Shown here: positions 8,481 through 19,168 of the stretch, in pieces
Position numbering within the stretch: position 1 is the first letter of the stretch
Layout: each line of letters begins with the position of its first letter
NCBI GenBank assembly: GCA_036494815.1
Contig: DASXNV010000106.1
Location: 1 to 64,000, forward strand
Direction of reading: 5' to 3'
DNA length: 64,000 bases
Origin: Poindextera sp036494815
Lineage (GTDB): Bacteria; Pseudomonadota; Alphaproteobacteria; Caulobacterales; Caulobacteraceae
The notes under the pieces: model-generated
The model's input: the letters and a program-made list of their open reading frames with translations, nothing else
Databases searched by the model: none
What the model was told of the DNA's origin: nothing
Position numbers and translations under genes: made by a program

Positions 8481-9259
8481 GCCCCTGCGGCCACGATCCC
8501 CTGATGGTCCAGGCCCTGGTCGACGGCGAGCTGGACGCGGTCCACGCCGCCGAGATCGAGGCGCGGATCGCCGCCTGCGCCGATTGCGCCGAGGAGCATG
8601 CGCGCCTGACGGACTTGCACCGGGCTCTGAGCGACGAGGCCCTGCGCGTCCCAGCCCCGGCGCGTTTGCATCGCCGGCTGGCCGAAAGCCTGGCCGCCGC
8701 GACTATGGAACCCGCGGCTGAGCCCGCGCGTCCCGCCATCGCCCGACGCCCGCGCCCCTGGGCCTGGATGGGCGGCGGCGCGGGCCTGGCCATCGCCGCC
8801 TGTTTCAGCCTCTTCATGGTCGCCGGGGTGATGCGCCAGAGCGATCTTCTGACTCACGAACTCGTCGCCAGCCATGTCCGCTCGCTGCAAGTGGCGCACT
8901 TGACCGACGTGGAGACCTCGGACCAGCACGTGGTCAAGCCGTGGTTCAACGGCAAGCTCGACTTCTCGCCCCCCGTGGTCGAGCTGAAAGACCAGGGCTT
9001 TCCCCTGGTGGGCGGCCGACTGGACTATATGAACGGCCGCACGGTCGCCGCAATCGTCTATCGGCGCGGGCGACACGTGATCAACTTGTTCGTCTGGCCG
9101 GACACTGCGATTGGAGGGCCAGAGACGGTCAACGCCGGCCAGGGCTACGGCCTGCGCCACTGGCGCGCCGGCGGCCTGACCTTCTGGGCGGTGTCGGACG
9201 TCAATCCGGCGGACCTGACGCAGTTCGAGGCTGATCTCAAGCCGCGGACAGGGGGCTGA
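8477..9259 (+). CDS. Membrane-anchored anti-sigma factor
   Basis: 260 aa beginning MSPCGHDPLMVQALVDGELD. Cytoplasmic N-terminal anti-sigma domain (about 1-75) with Cys34 and Cys37 in AACADC. The His of the classical HxxxCxxC zinc motif is not in its usual place, so zinc binding is unsure. One membrane segment around residues 96-118 (GAGLAIAACFSLFMVAG) follows. A periplasmic domain of about 140 residues resembles those of the ChrR/RskA-like transmembrane anti-sigma group. It should hold the upstream ECF factor inactive until an envelope signal arrives. Its 3' end overlaps the convergent MATE gene by 23 nt. Confidence 0.87.
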   Translation: MSPCGHDPLMVQALVDGELDAVHAAEIEARIAACADCAEEHARLTDLHRALSDEALRVPAPARLHRRLAESLAAATMEPAAEPARPAIARRPRPWAWMGGGAGLAIAACFSLFMVAGVMRQSDLLTHELVASHVRSLQVAHLTDVETSDQHVVKPWFNGKLDFSPPVVELKDQGFPLVGGRLDYMNGRTVAAIVYRRGRHVINLFVWPDTAIGGPETVNAGQGYGLRHWRAGGLTFWAVSDVNPADLTQFEADLKPRTGG

Positions 9260-10589
9260 CGGCGAAACTGCGCCGCGTCAGGCCCGGCAGCATCAGCGCC
9301 TGACCAAGGGTGCGGGCGACGAAGAACAGGGTGAAGGCCAACCACAGGCCATGATTGCCCCAGGGCCGCGTGACCCAGAACGCCAGCACGAACGCCGCCA
9401 GGGCCGCGACCATGCTGATCAACATGGCTCGGGTCCAGCTGCAGCCGATGAACACGCCGTCGAACACGAAAGAGGCCACCCCGGCCAGGGGCAGGCCCAC
9501 GGCCCAGGCGATGTAGGTCGCCGTGGTGGCGATGACCTTCGGGTCGGTGCTGAAACTGGCCGCCAGACGCCGGCCGCCGAAACCATAGCCCACTGCGATC
9601 AGCACGGCTCCGCCGCCGGCCCAGACCAGGATGACGCGCACCAACTGCTTGAAGCGGGCATGGTCGCGGGCGCCCAGGGCCTCGCCGCACAGGACCTGGG
9701 CCGCGCTCTCGAAGCCGTCCAGCACCAGGGCCGACAGCATGAACAGCTGATAGAGGATGGCGTTGGCCGCCAGCACGACGGCGCCCTGCTGCGCCCCGGC
9801 GCGGGTCAGGAGCACGGTGGCGGTCATCAGCAGCAGGGTGCGGCCGAACAGGTCGCGGTTGAGACGGAACAGGGCCATCAGCTGCGCCGCCTGCCAGGTG
9901 GACGCCTGCCTCACCAGGGCAAGGGCGCGACGGGCCGGGCCTTCCCGGGCGACCATGACGGCCAGGGCCACGAGCTTGAGCGTTTCGGACGACAGGGTGG
10001 CGATGGCGACGCCGGCCACCCCCCGATGCAGGCCCAGGACCAGGGTCAGGTCGAGGCCGATGTGGAACAGGTTCGACCCAACCTCCACCGCCAGCACCGC
10101 GCGCATGCGCCGGCGGCCGATCAGCCAGCCCACCAGCACGGCGTTGAGCAGCCAGGCGACGCCGCCCCAGTAGCGGATATGCACATAGGTGCGCGCCAGG
10201 TCGACCACCGCCCCGCGCGCGCCCAGCAGGCTCAGGCCAAGCTCGACCAGCACCGGCCGGGCCAACAGCAACAGGGCGCCGATCCCCAGGGCCACGGCCA
10301 GGCTGCGGGTCAGGGCGGCGGCCTGGGCGGCGTCGTCCTCGCGGCCCGCCGCCTGGGCGGTGAGGGCCACCGTGCCCGAGCGCAGGAAGTTGAACACAAC
10401 CAGCAGGGTCATGAGCAGCTTGGCGCCCACCTCCACCGCGCCCTGGGCCGCCGGATCCCCCAGCCGGCCGATCACCCAGGTGTCGGCCATGCCGAACAGG
10501 GCGGTGGCCACATTGGTCAGCATGGACGGCAGGGCGATGACCAGAATCGCCCGGTTCATGCCGCCAGCCAGGCTACGTTCCGCGGTCAC
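9237..10589 (-). CDS. MATE family multidrug efflux transporter (DinF-like)
   Basis: 450 aa from a GTG start. About twelve hydrophobic segments arranged as two similar halves are visible, beginning ILVIALPSMLTNVATALFGM ADTWVIGRLGD, the MATE N-terminal signature. These transporters export cationic drugs or metabolites using sodium or proton gradients; the substrate cannot be read here. It follows the esterase gene after 19 nt on the same strand. The 3' end overlaps the convergent anti-sigma gene. Confidence 0.9.
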   Translation of the reverse strand: MTAERSLAGGMNRAILVIALPSMLTNVATALFGMADTWVIGRLGDPAAQGAVEVGAKLLMTLLVVFNFLRSGTVALTAQAAGREDDAAQAAALTRSLAVALGIGALLLLARPVLVELGLSLLGARGAVVDLARTYVHIRYWGGVAWLLNAVLVGWLIGRRRMRAVLAVEVGSNLFHIGLDLTLVLGLHRGVAGVAIATLSSETLKLVALAVMVAREGPARRALALVRQASTWQAAQLMALFRLNRDLFGRTLLLMTATVLLTRAGAQQGAVVLAANAILYQLFMLSALVLDGFESAAQVLCGEALGARDHARFKQLVRVILVWAGGGAVLIAVGYGFGGRRLAASFSTDPKVIATTATYIAWAVGLPLAGVASFVFDGVFIGCSWTRAMLISMVAALAAFVLAFWVTRPWGNHGLWLAFTLFFVARTLGQALMLPGLTRRSFAVSPLSAA

Positions 10590-10608
10590 TCCGGACGATT
10601 GGGGCAGC

Positions 10609-11520
10609 TCAGCGCCCGCCCACCTTGTCGGCGATCCACGACCCCGCCTGGTCGATGGCCCGGCGGGCGGCGGCGAGGTGCTGGTGGAAGAAGGGCCAGA
10701 CGTGGATCATCTCCGGCCAGATCTCCAGGCGCACGTCCACCCCGGCGAGCCCCGCGCGTTCGGCCAGGCCCGTGGCGTCGGTGAGCAGGGCCTCTTCCGA
10801 GCCCACATGGATCAGCATCGGCGGCAGGCCGGCCAGATCGCCATAGAGCGGTGAGATCAGGGGCTCGGTGGCCGAGGCGCCCGCGCGATAGTGGGCCGAC
10901 ATCTCGTTGAGGCCCTCCACCGTGATCATGGGATCGCTGGCCAATTTCAGCTGATAGGCCGCGCCGGACTGGGCCAGATCGGTCCAGGGACTGATAGGAT
11001 AGAGGCCCGCCGGCTGGGGCAGGCCCTGAGCCTTGAGCGCCAGCGCCGCGGCGATGGCCAGGCCGCCCCCCGCCGAATCCCCCGCGATGACGATGCGTCC
11101 CGGCGAAACACCCTGGTCCAGCAGCCAGCGATAGGCCGCCAAAGCATCCTCCACCGCCGCGGGATGGGGATGTTCCGGCGCCAGACGATAATCCACATTG
11201 AGCGCGACCACCCCCGCCGCCTCGGCCAGGCGGGCGGCCAGATGGCGATGGCTGCGCGAACTGCCGATCACGTAGCCGCCGCCGTGCAGATAAAGGATGG
11301 CCGCAGTCGCATCCGCGCCCTTGGGCGTCAGGCGCTCGGCGGGCACGCCATTTACTGTCAGCTCCTCCAACGCGCAGCCCTCCGGCAGCGGCACGCTGAG
11401 GCCGAAGGCCTCGTTGCCGGCGCGCTGCTCGGCGATGGTGGGACGCGGCGCGCCAGATTGAGCCACAAACCCCTTGAGAAGCTCGCGAATGACCTCGATC
11501 TCCGGGTCGCGGCTGGCCAT
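10609..11520 (-). CDS. Alpha/beta hydrolase, HSL-type esterase
   Basis: 303 aa from ATG 11520 (MASRDPEIEV), which has a GGGGAG ribosome site; an upstream ATG at 11571 lacks one. Hormone-sensitive-lipase features: oxyanion motif HGGG at residues 79-82 and nucleophile Ser149 in GDSAGG. The late ALLTDATGLAERA and EMIHVWPFF carry the Asp and His. It should hydrolyse short acyl esters in the cytoplasm. It precedes the MATE gene, and the pair may be co-transcribed. Confidence 0.9.
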   Translation of the reverse strand: MASRDPEIEVIRELLKGFVAQSGAPRPTIAEQRAGNEAFGLSVPLPEGCALEELTVNGVPAERLTPKGADATAAILYLHGGGYVIGSSRSHRHLAARLAEAAGVVALNVDYRLAPEHPHPAAVEDALAAYRWLLDQGVSPGRIVIAGDSAGGGLAIAAALALKAQGLPQPAGLYPISPWTDLAQSGAAYQLKLASDPMITVEGLNEMSAHYRAGASATEPLISPLYGDLAGLPPMLIHVGSEEALLTDATGLAERAGLAGVDVRLEIWPEMIHVWPFFHQHLAAARRAIDQAGSWIADKVGGR

Positions 11521-11696
11521 GGATCGTCTCCCCTTGTGTTGGTTGGCGCCATCTATCCACGTCGAACACATGGCCGCCAGAGCCTAGAGCTTCCCCCGCG
11601 CGCTCGGCTGCTGCTAGGTTACCGTCGATAAGAATCATCGCCGATCTTGAGCGACGCCGTACCGACGGCGCGAAACGGCCGATTGTGGAAGCGCGG

Positions 11697-13004
11697 ATGG
11701 ATCAGGCAGCCGGAATCGACGTGACGGCCGAAGCTCCGGAAAGCCCCGAAGCGGCTTACGAAAAGTTCGTCTGGAGCAACCTGCCGCGCAACTATGCGGG
11801 CAACTATATCCACGGCATGCTGGGCATGACCGGATTTCGGCTGCTGAGCGCGCCGACCTTCATTCCGATCTTTCTGCACCAGCTGTCCGGGTCCGACGCC
11901 ATAGTCGGGCTGGGCGCCGGGCTGCAACAGCTAGGCGGCCTGATCTCGCCCATCGTCTCGGCTTCGCAGATCGAGCATCGCAAGCGGGTGATGCCCTCGG
12001 CCATGCTGATCGGCAGCATGATGCGCCTGGCCGTGGCCGGCATGGCCCTGGCCAGCTGGTTCATGCGCGGACAGCCGCTGCTGCTCTCCATGCTGGTGCT
12101 GCTGTTCCTGTTCGGAGTGTTTTCCGGCGCCCAGCGGGTGGCGTTTCAGCTGCTGCTGGCCAAGGTGATCCCCATCGTCCGGCGCGGGCGGCTACAGGCC
12201 TGGCGCAACTTGACTGGCGGCGCCATCGCCGCAGTGCTGACCTGGGCGGCTGGGCGCTACCTGATCGGCCAGAACTTCCTGGGCCACGGCTATTCGGTGA
12301 CCTTCGCCGTGACCTTCGTCCTCACCAGCCTGGGCCTCACGGCGCTGCAACTGCTGCTGCGGGAGCCCGACCCAACCACCCTGCGGCCTCGTGTGCGGAT
12401 CCTCGACCGCCTAAGCGACTTCCCCGCCCTGCTCAGCGGCGACCGCGGCTTTCTCTTTTTCATGATCGCCCAGACCCTGGCCGTGGCCGGCCGCATCGCA
12501 GCGCCCTTCTATGTGCTCTATGCCCAGACCTCGATCGAGCTGACCGGATCCACGCTTGGTCTTCTGGGCTTCGCTTACTTGGGCGCGGACACCGCCTCCA
12601 ACCTGATCTGGGGCTATCTGGGGGACAAGTCGGGCTTCCGATCGGCCTGCCTGATTTCGCTGGCGGTATGGGTGGCCTCCACCGTGCTGCTGCTCAACGC
12701 CCACACCCTGCCCATGATCGCCCTAGCTCTGGCCGGCCTTGGCGCGGCGAACTCCGGCTACAATATGAGCGCCCAGACCATGGTGCTGGAGTTCGGCCTG
12801 CGCGAGGACATGGCCATGCGTCTGGCCTTTTCCAGCACGGCGGAGGGCCTGACCGCCGCCCTGGGCCCTCTCATCGGCGGCCTGATCGCCAAGGCCTTCG
12901 GCTATTCCCCGCTCTTGTGGATCTCAGGCGGCTTCGTCGCCGCCGCCTTGGTGGTGCTGCTGACCCTGGTGGAAGAGCCGCGCCTGCGCCGCAAGACGGC
13001 CTAG
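11697..13004 (+). CDS. MFS transporter
   Basis: 435 aa from ATG 11697 with GGAAG upstream; a GTG at 11685 would add four residues. About twelve membrane segments are visible: an N-terminal block including TGFRLLSAPTFIPIFLHQLS, a central cytoplasmic loop (LLREPDPTTLRPRVRILDRL), then a second set ending GGFVAAALVVLLTLVEEPRL. Major facilitator fold; substrate unknown. It is divergent from the esterase-MATE pair. Confidence 0.85.
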   Translation: MDQAAGIDVTAEAPESPEAAYEKFVWSNLPRNYAGNYIHGMLGMTGFRLLSAPTFIPIFLHQLSGSDAIVGLGAGLQQLGGLISPIVSASQIEHRKRVMPSAMLIGSMMRLAVAGMALASWFMRGQPLLLSMLVLLFLFGVFSGAQRVAFQLLLAKVIPIVRRGRLQAWRNLTGGAIAAVLTWAAGRYLIGQNFLGHGYSVTFAVTFVLTSLGLTALQLLLREPDPTTLRPRVRILDRLSDFPALLSGDRGFLFFMIAQTLAVAGRIAAPFYVLYAQTSIELTGSTLGLLGFAYLGADTASNLIWGYLGDKSGFRSACLISLAVWVASTVLLLNAHTLPMIALALAGLGAANSGYNMSAQTMVLEFGLREDMAMRLAFSSTAEGLTAALGPLIGGLIAKAFGYSPLLWISGGFVAAALVVLLTLVEEPRLRRKTA

Positions 13005-13054
13005 CGGCGACCGTCGCCCCCTTGTCGCGGCGACCAACCTGCCTCTAGTGTGAG

Positions 13055-13744
13055 TTGCAGGGGCGTGGGGTGTCGGGGGCGTTGTTGGTGGGGAGCAGTC
13101 CAGGGGAAGCCAGCCGGTCGGCCGCGGCCGATGTGGTGGCGCGCGCCCATGCCCAGTTGCTCAAGCAATCCGACCTGCAGTTCAGCTTCACCGCGCCGGA
13201 CAAGCCGCCCGAGGCGCCCGGATGGCTGAAGGCCTTCGCCCACTGGCTGGCGAACGTGCTGCACGCCGCCGGGCCAACCTTGAAATGGATGGTCTGGATC
13301 GGCATGGCCCTGATCGTCGGCCTGATGCTCTTTTTCATCGCCCGCGAGGTGTTCGGCCTGCGCCTTGGCCGCCGCAGACGCGCGCCGAAGCCGCCGCCCG
13401 TGACTCTGGACGACGATTGGCGGCCCAACGCGGCGCGGGCGCGAACCCTGCTGGAGGACGCCGACCGCTTGGCCGCCGAGGGCCTCTATTCCGAAGCTGT
13501 CCACCTGCTGCTTTTCCGCAGCATCGAGGATATCGACAAACGCTGGCCCCGCCTGGTCCAGCCCGCCCTGACCAGCCGCGACATCGCCGGACACCCCACC
13601 CTGCCCGAGGCCGCGCGCATCACCTTCGCCGCCATCGCCCGCACGGTGGAGCGCGGTTTCTTCGGCGGTCAGGCCATCGCCGCGGACGATTTCGAGCGCT
13701 GCCGGCGCGACTACGAGGCCTTCGCCCTGCCGGCTCGCGCCTGA
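13055..13744 (+). CDS. DUF4129 domain protein
   Basis: Up to 229 aa from TTG 13055; a GTG at 13070 is equally possible. The N-terminal part is periplasmic-like (AHAQLLKQSDLQFSFTAP), followed by one membrane segment MVWIGMALIVGLMLFFIARE. The cytoplasmic C-terminal DUF4129 domain contains ARTLLEDADRLAAEGLYSEA and HLLLFRSIEDI. Family function is unknown, but it is habitually found with MoxR ATPases. First gene of a run of seven, with one-base stop/start overlap to the next. Confidence 0.72.
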   Translation: MQGRGVSGALLVGSSPGEASRSAAADVVARAHAQLLKQSDLQFSFTAPDKPPEAPGWLKAFAHWLANVLHAAGPTLKWMVWIGMALIVGLMLFFIAREVFGLRLGRRRRAPKPPPVTLDDDWRPNAARARTLLEDADRLAAEGLYSEAVHLLLFRSIEDIDKRWPRLVQPALTSRDIAGHPTLPEAARITFAAIARTVERGFFGGQAIAADDFERCRRDYEAFALPARA

Positions 13745-14959
13745 TGAGCGAGACCGCTGCCCAGCGGGTCTTTTCACCAGTGGTGGTCGCCTGGTTGCTG
13801 GTCGCCGGAGTGTTCGCCTTCAGCGCCTATATGGTGCTCTCGGCCTTCGCCCCCGACCTGCGCACCGGCTTCGACGGCGGCTCCCACGCCCTGTCGCGAT
13901 CAGCCATCGGCTTCGCCGGCCTGGTGCGGCTGCTGAAGGCCGAAGACGAGGTGGCGCTGGTCAGCCGCCGCGCGCCGCCGGCTCAGGGGCCGACGCCCGG
14001 CCTGACCGTGGTGACTCCCAGTATTTCCAGCGACGGCGACGCCCTGGCCAAGCGCGTGGCGCGCGGGCGGGTGCTGATCGTCCTGCCCAAGTGGAACGTC
14101 GTCCCCGACTCCAAGACTCTCGGCTGGGTGGCGCCCTTCAACGTCGTCGATGCCGACCAGGTTCAGCGTCTGCTGAAACCCGCCTTGTCGACGGTGACCA
14201 TCGGCCGACGCAATGACACAGCGCCCTTGAGGTTGGTGCGCGCCGACGCGCCGACCCAAGGCATGACCACGGCCCCCATCGTCTATCTGCAGGTCATCCG
14301 CGCTGCGGCGGCCCTGCGACCGGTGCTGACCGCCGCGTCCGGCGAGGTGGTGTTGGCTTCCGATGCGGACCAACGGGTCTATGTGCTGTCGGACCCGGAC
14401 CTTCTGAACACCCGCGGCCTGCGCGACCTGGCCACCGCCCGCGTGGCCAGCGCCCTGGTCGACAGGCTGAAGCTTGGCGGCGGCGGCGGCGCGGTGGTGT
14501 TCGACGTCACCCTCAACGGCTTCGACAGCCCGCCCAACCTGCTCAAGCTGGCTTTCGAGCCGCCGTTTCTGGGCGCGACCCTGTGCCTGTTCGCCGCCTC
14601 GCTGCTCATGGGCCTGCACGCGGTCAGCCGGTTCGGCGCGCCCAAGACCGAGGGCCGGGTCCTGGCCCTGGGCAAACAGGCCCTGGCCGACAACTCCGCC
14701 GCCCTGATCCGCACCGCCAGGCGCGAGCCGCGCATGGCCGCTCGCTATCTGGACCTGAGCCGCGCCGCCGTGATCCGCGCCCTGGGCGCAGGGCGGCTGC
14801 CGCCGGACCAGGTGGACGCCTTTCTCGACCGAGTGGCCGAACGCCTGGGCGCCCGCCATCGCCTGACCGACCTCGCCCGCGCGGCTATGAGCGCCACCGA
14901 CCGCAACCAGGCCCTCGACGCCGCCCGCGCCCTGCATGAATGGAGACTGGAGATGACGC

Positions 14960-14973
<14 letters not shown>
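13744..14973 (+). CDS. DUF4350 domain membrane protein
   Basis: 409 aa, ATG at 13744 overlapping the previous stop. N-terminal membrane segment VVVAWLLVAGVFAFSAYMVL and a second near residue 275 (FLGATLCLFAASLLMGLHAV) flank a domain of about 220 residues. That domain resembles DUF4350, a Rossmann-like domain often placed between MoxR and DUF4129 genes. The C-terminus is cytoplasmic and helical. No catalytic motif seen. Overlaps moxR by 14 nt. Confidence 0.68.
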
Positions 14974-15912
<939 letters not shown>

Positions 15913-15916
<4 letters not shown>

Positions 15917-17250
15917 GCGCTGAGGCCACCCAGGTCTCCATCTATCCCACCGCCCGCGCGGTGATCTTCGCTGCGATCGGGGCGCCAATCGCTGGCGGCC
16001 TGGCCACCTTTGCGCCCCGGTTCTGGCTGGTGGGACCGGTGTGGCTGGTGCTGAGCTTCGCCCTGGCCCTGATCGACGTGGCCCTGGCCGCACGTCCGCG
16101 CGGGGTGACCCTGAGCCTGGCCACCCCCGACTCGCTTCCGGTCAACGCCGCCGGCGAAGCCCTGGCCCAGGCCGGTTTTGTGCGGGGAGCGGCGCCGGCC
16201 TTCGTCGAGTTCGCCCTTGAGTCCGATCCGCGCCTGACCCCGTCGCCCGGTCGCCGCATCGCCACCGTGCACGAACGCATCGCCCGCGGACGCTTCGCCC
16301 TGACGCCCCAACGACGGGGCCAGGCCGTGCTGGGCCGGTTGTGGGCGCGCTGGCGTGGGCCGCTGGGCTTCATCTGGCTGCAGCGGGCCGAGCAGCTGGA
16401 CAGGGCCGTCCCCGTCACCCTGAATGTGCAGGCGGTCAAGGACGAGGCCCTGCGCCTGTTCTCCAGCCAGGCCATGTCCGGCGCCCGCACGCAAATGGAG
16501 CTGGGCGGCGGCGCCGAATTCCACGCCCTGCGCAGCTTTTTGTCCGGCATGGACCGGCGGACTATCGACTGGAAGCAGTCCGCCCGACACGGCGCCCTGC
16601 TGGCCAAGGAGTTTCGCGCCGAGCGCAACCATCATGTGATCCTGGCCGTGGATACGGGCCGGCTGATGTGCGAGCCGGTGGCCGGCGCGCCGCGGGTGGA
16701 CCATGCGCTGAACGCCGCCCTGCTGCTGGCCTTTGTCAGCCTCAAAGGCGGCGACCGGGTCGGGCTGTTCGGCTTTGACGCGAGGCCCAACGTGACCAGC
16801 GGCGCTCTGGCCGGCGCCAGCGCCTTCGCCCACATCCAACACCTGGCCGCATCCATCGACTATAGCGACGCCGAGACCAACTACACCCTGGGCCTCACCG
16901 CCCTGGCCGGGCGCCTGAAGCGCCGCTCGCTGGTGGTGGTGTTCACCGATTTCGCCGACACCACCAGCGCCGAGCTGATGCTGGAAAATGTCGGCCGACT
17001 GCTGAGCCAACACCTGGTGCTGTTTATCGTCATGCGCGACGACGAGCTGGAAATCCTGGTCCGCCGAAAGCCGGAAACCCCGGAAGACGTCTCCCGCGCC
17101 GCTGTCGCCGCCGCCCTGATGCGCGAGCGCGAGGTGGTGATCGAGCGCCTGCGCCGCCTGGGCGTCCAGATCATCGAGACCCCGGCCGACCGCATCGGCC
17201 CGGCCCTGCTGGCGCGCTATTTCGAGCTCAAGCGGCGGGATCTGCTGTGA
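15913..17250 (+). CDS. DUF58 domain protein, MoxR partner
   Basis: 445 aa. The start is TTG 15913, which overlaps the moxR stop (TTGA). Two N-terminal membrane segments (AVIFAAIGAPIAGGLATFAP and FWLVGPVWLVLSFALALIDV) are followed by a beta-rich region. Then comes the DUF58 signature: FLSGMDRRTIDWKQSARHGA ahead of EFRAERNHHVILAVDTGRLM. The latter begins a VWA-like fold with a partial metal site (DTGRL instead of DxSxS). Probably the adaptor or effector for MoxR. Confidence 0.9.
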
Positions 17251-17262
17251 GGATCATCCATC

Positions 17263-18276
17263 ATGGCTGAATTGCGCCTGAAGAGCTCCCGCTTTCGCGC
17301 CGAGCGCGAGGTGGACTGGCAGCGGCTGGAAAGCCTGCTCACCCGGGCCGAGGGCGGTGCGGCCGCGGCCCTGTCGGACGAGGATCTGTTGGCGGTGCCG
17401 GTGTTGTACCGCGCGGCCCTTTCATCCCTGTCGGTGGCGCGGGCCACCTCGCTGGACCAGAGCGTGATCGACTATCTGGAGAGCCTGTGCGCCCGGGCCT
17501 ATTTCTTCGTCTATGGCGCCCGGCCACGGCTGATCGAGCGCATTGGCGGCTTTTTCGCCCGCGATTGGCCCGCCGCGGCGCAGGCCTGTTGGCGCGAGAC
17601 GGCGGCCTGCGCCGTACTACTGGTGGGAGGCGTGGTGATCGGGCTGGTGCTATGCCTGCGCGATGGCGACTGGTTCGACGCCTTCGTGCCGAAAAACCTG
17701 GCCGAGGGCCGAGGGCCGGCGGCGGCGACCCAGGCCCTGCGAGCAACCCTGTTCGACGATGGCCACACCCCACACGCCGTGCTGAGCACCTTTGCGACCT
17801 TCCTGTTCACTCACAATTCCGAGGTGGCTCTGCTGGCCTTCGCCCTGGGGTTCGCCCTGTGCCTGCCCTCGGCCCTGCTGGTGACCTATCAAGGCTGCAT
17901 GCTGGGCGCCTTTTTGGCGGTGTTCATCTCCCACGGCCTTGGGGTCGAGGCCGGAGGCTGGCTGATGATCCACGGCGTCACCGAGCTTTCCGCCACCATC
18001 CTGGCCGGGGCCGCCGGCGCCCGCATCGGCTGGAGCCTGGCCTTTCCAGGCGAGCGCGGACGGCTGGAAGCCGCCGCCGACGCCGGGCGCACCGCCGCGA
18101 CTCTGATGGGCGGGGTGCTGGTGATGCTGTTCTGCGCCGGACTTCTCGAAGGGATCGGCCGCCAGCTGATCCAGAGCACCTGGATCCGCTACGCCGTCGC
18201 CGGCGCCACCGGCCTGGTCTGGTTGACCTATCTCTATTTTCCGCGGCCCAGGCCGACGGGGTTGTCCCATGGCTAA
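17263..18276 (+). CDS. Stage II sporulation protein M family (SpoIIM/DUF95) membrane protein
   Basis: 337 aa from ATG 17263 with GAGGA upstream. A basic N-terminus (ELRLKSSRFRAEREVDWQRL) is followed by about five membrane segments, including ACAVLLVGGVVIGLVLCL, EVALLAFALGFALCLPSALL and ATLMGGVLVMLFCAGLLEGI. The THNSEVALLAFALG segment and HGVTELSATILAGAAG are typical of SpoIIM-like proteins. Despite the name this is a general membrane family and does not imply sporulation. Overlaps the RDD gene by 8 nt. Confidence 0.82.
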   Translation: MAELRLKSSRFRAEREVDWQRLESLLTRAEGGAAAALSDEDLLAVPVLYRAALSSLSVARATSLDQSVIDYLESLCARAYFFVYGARPRLIERIGGFFARDWPAAAQACWRETAACAVLLVGGVVIGLVLCLRDGDWFDAFVPKNLAEGRGPAAATQALRATLFDDGHTPHAVLSTFATFLFTHNSEVALLAFALGFALCLPSALLVTYQGCMLGAFLAVFISHGLGVEAGGWLMIHGVTELSATILAGAAGARIGWSLAFPGERGRLEAAADAGRTAATLMGGVLVMLFCAGLLEGIGRQLIQSTWIRYAVAGATGLVWLTYLYFPRPRPTGLSHG

Positions 18277-19162
18277 AGCGGCCGTTGCGAAGACACAGCC
18301 CAAGGCAGCGCCCCAGCCGGTATCGCTGGAACGCCGGCTGATCACGCCGGAGGGGGTGGATCTTCGGCTAAGTCTCGCCGAGGCCAGCGAGCGCGCGTCG
18401 GCTTTTCTGATCGATATGGCGATCATTGTCGGCGCGCTGGTGGCCATGACCATCGCCTGTCTGTTGGTGCTGGCCGGCCTGGGCGAAAAGAGCGGGCCCT
18501 ATGTGGCGGCGATCTGGCTGCTGGGCGGGTTCGTGCTGCGCAATCTCTATTTCATGCTGTTCGAGCTGACCCCCAAGGCGGCCACCCCGGGCAAGCGCAT
18601 GCTGGGCCTGAGGGTCGCCTCACGCAACGGCGGCCGGCTGACCGCCGACGCCATCCTCGGCCGCAACGCCATGCGCGAACTGGAGGTCTATCTGCCCCTG
18701 AGCTTTCTGATCACCAACCCGGGTGGTGTCGACGCCTGGATGTCGGTGTTTGGTCTGGTCTGGTCGGGGGTGTTCGTCTTCATGCCCCTGTTCAACCGCG
18801 ACCGGTTGCGGGCTGGCGACATCGCCGCCGGGACCTGGGTGGTCAAGGCGCCCAAGCGCCGCCTGCTGCGCGATCTGGCCGAGCGGGGCATGTCCCACAG
18901 GGCGGCGATCAATTTCACCGAACGCCAGCTCGACGCCTACGGGGTTAAGGAACTGCATGTGCTGGAGGACCTGCTGCGCCGCTACGACGCCAAGACCGTC
19001 AAGGCCGTGGCCGAGCGGATCCGCCTCAAGATCGACTGGCCCGAAAGCGCCGTCGAGGCGGACGGGGATTTCCTCGATTCCTATTACCGCGCCCTGCGCG
19101 GCCGGCTGGAGACGCGGCTGCTGTTCGGCCGCCGGCGGCTGGACAAGTTCGATCGGGATTAG
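18269..19162 (+). CDS. RDD family membrane protein
   Basis: 297 aa. An RDD-type domain occupies about residues 15-190: ERRLITPEGVDLRLSLAEAS, a membrane segment IIVGALVAMTIACLLVLAGL, then NLYFMLFELTPKAATPGKRM and DRLRAGDIAAGTWVV. The C-terminal 100 residues are soluble and helical. Function unknown; some RDD proteins act as ion antiporters. Position behind SpoIIM, DUF58 and MoxR genes marks it as part of the same membrane complex or pathway. Confidence 0.85.
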   Translation: MAKAAVAKTQPKAAPQPVSLERRLITPEGVDLRLSLAEASERASAFLIDMAIIVGALVAMTIACLLVLAGLGEKSGPYVAAIWLLGGFVLRNLYFMLFELTPKAATPGKRMLGLRVASRNGGRLTADAILGRNAMRELEVYLPLSFLITNPGGVDAWMSVFGLVWSGVFVFMPLFNRDRLRAGDIAAGTWVVKAPKRRLLRDLAERGMSHRAAINFTERQLDAYGVKELHVLEDLLRRYDAKTVKAVAERIRLKIDWPESAVEADGDFLDSYYRALRGRLETRLLFGRRRLDKFDRD

Positions 19163-19168
19163 GCGACG

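Noticed and set aside
9351..10784. 477-codon plus-strand frame opposite the MATE gene
   Set aside because: Composition and lack of any family signal show it is a shadow.
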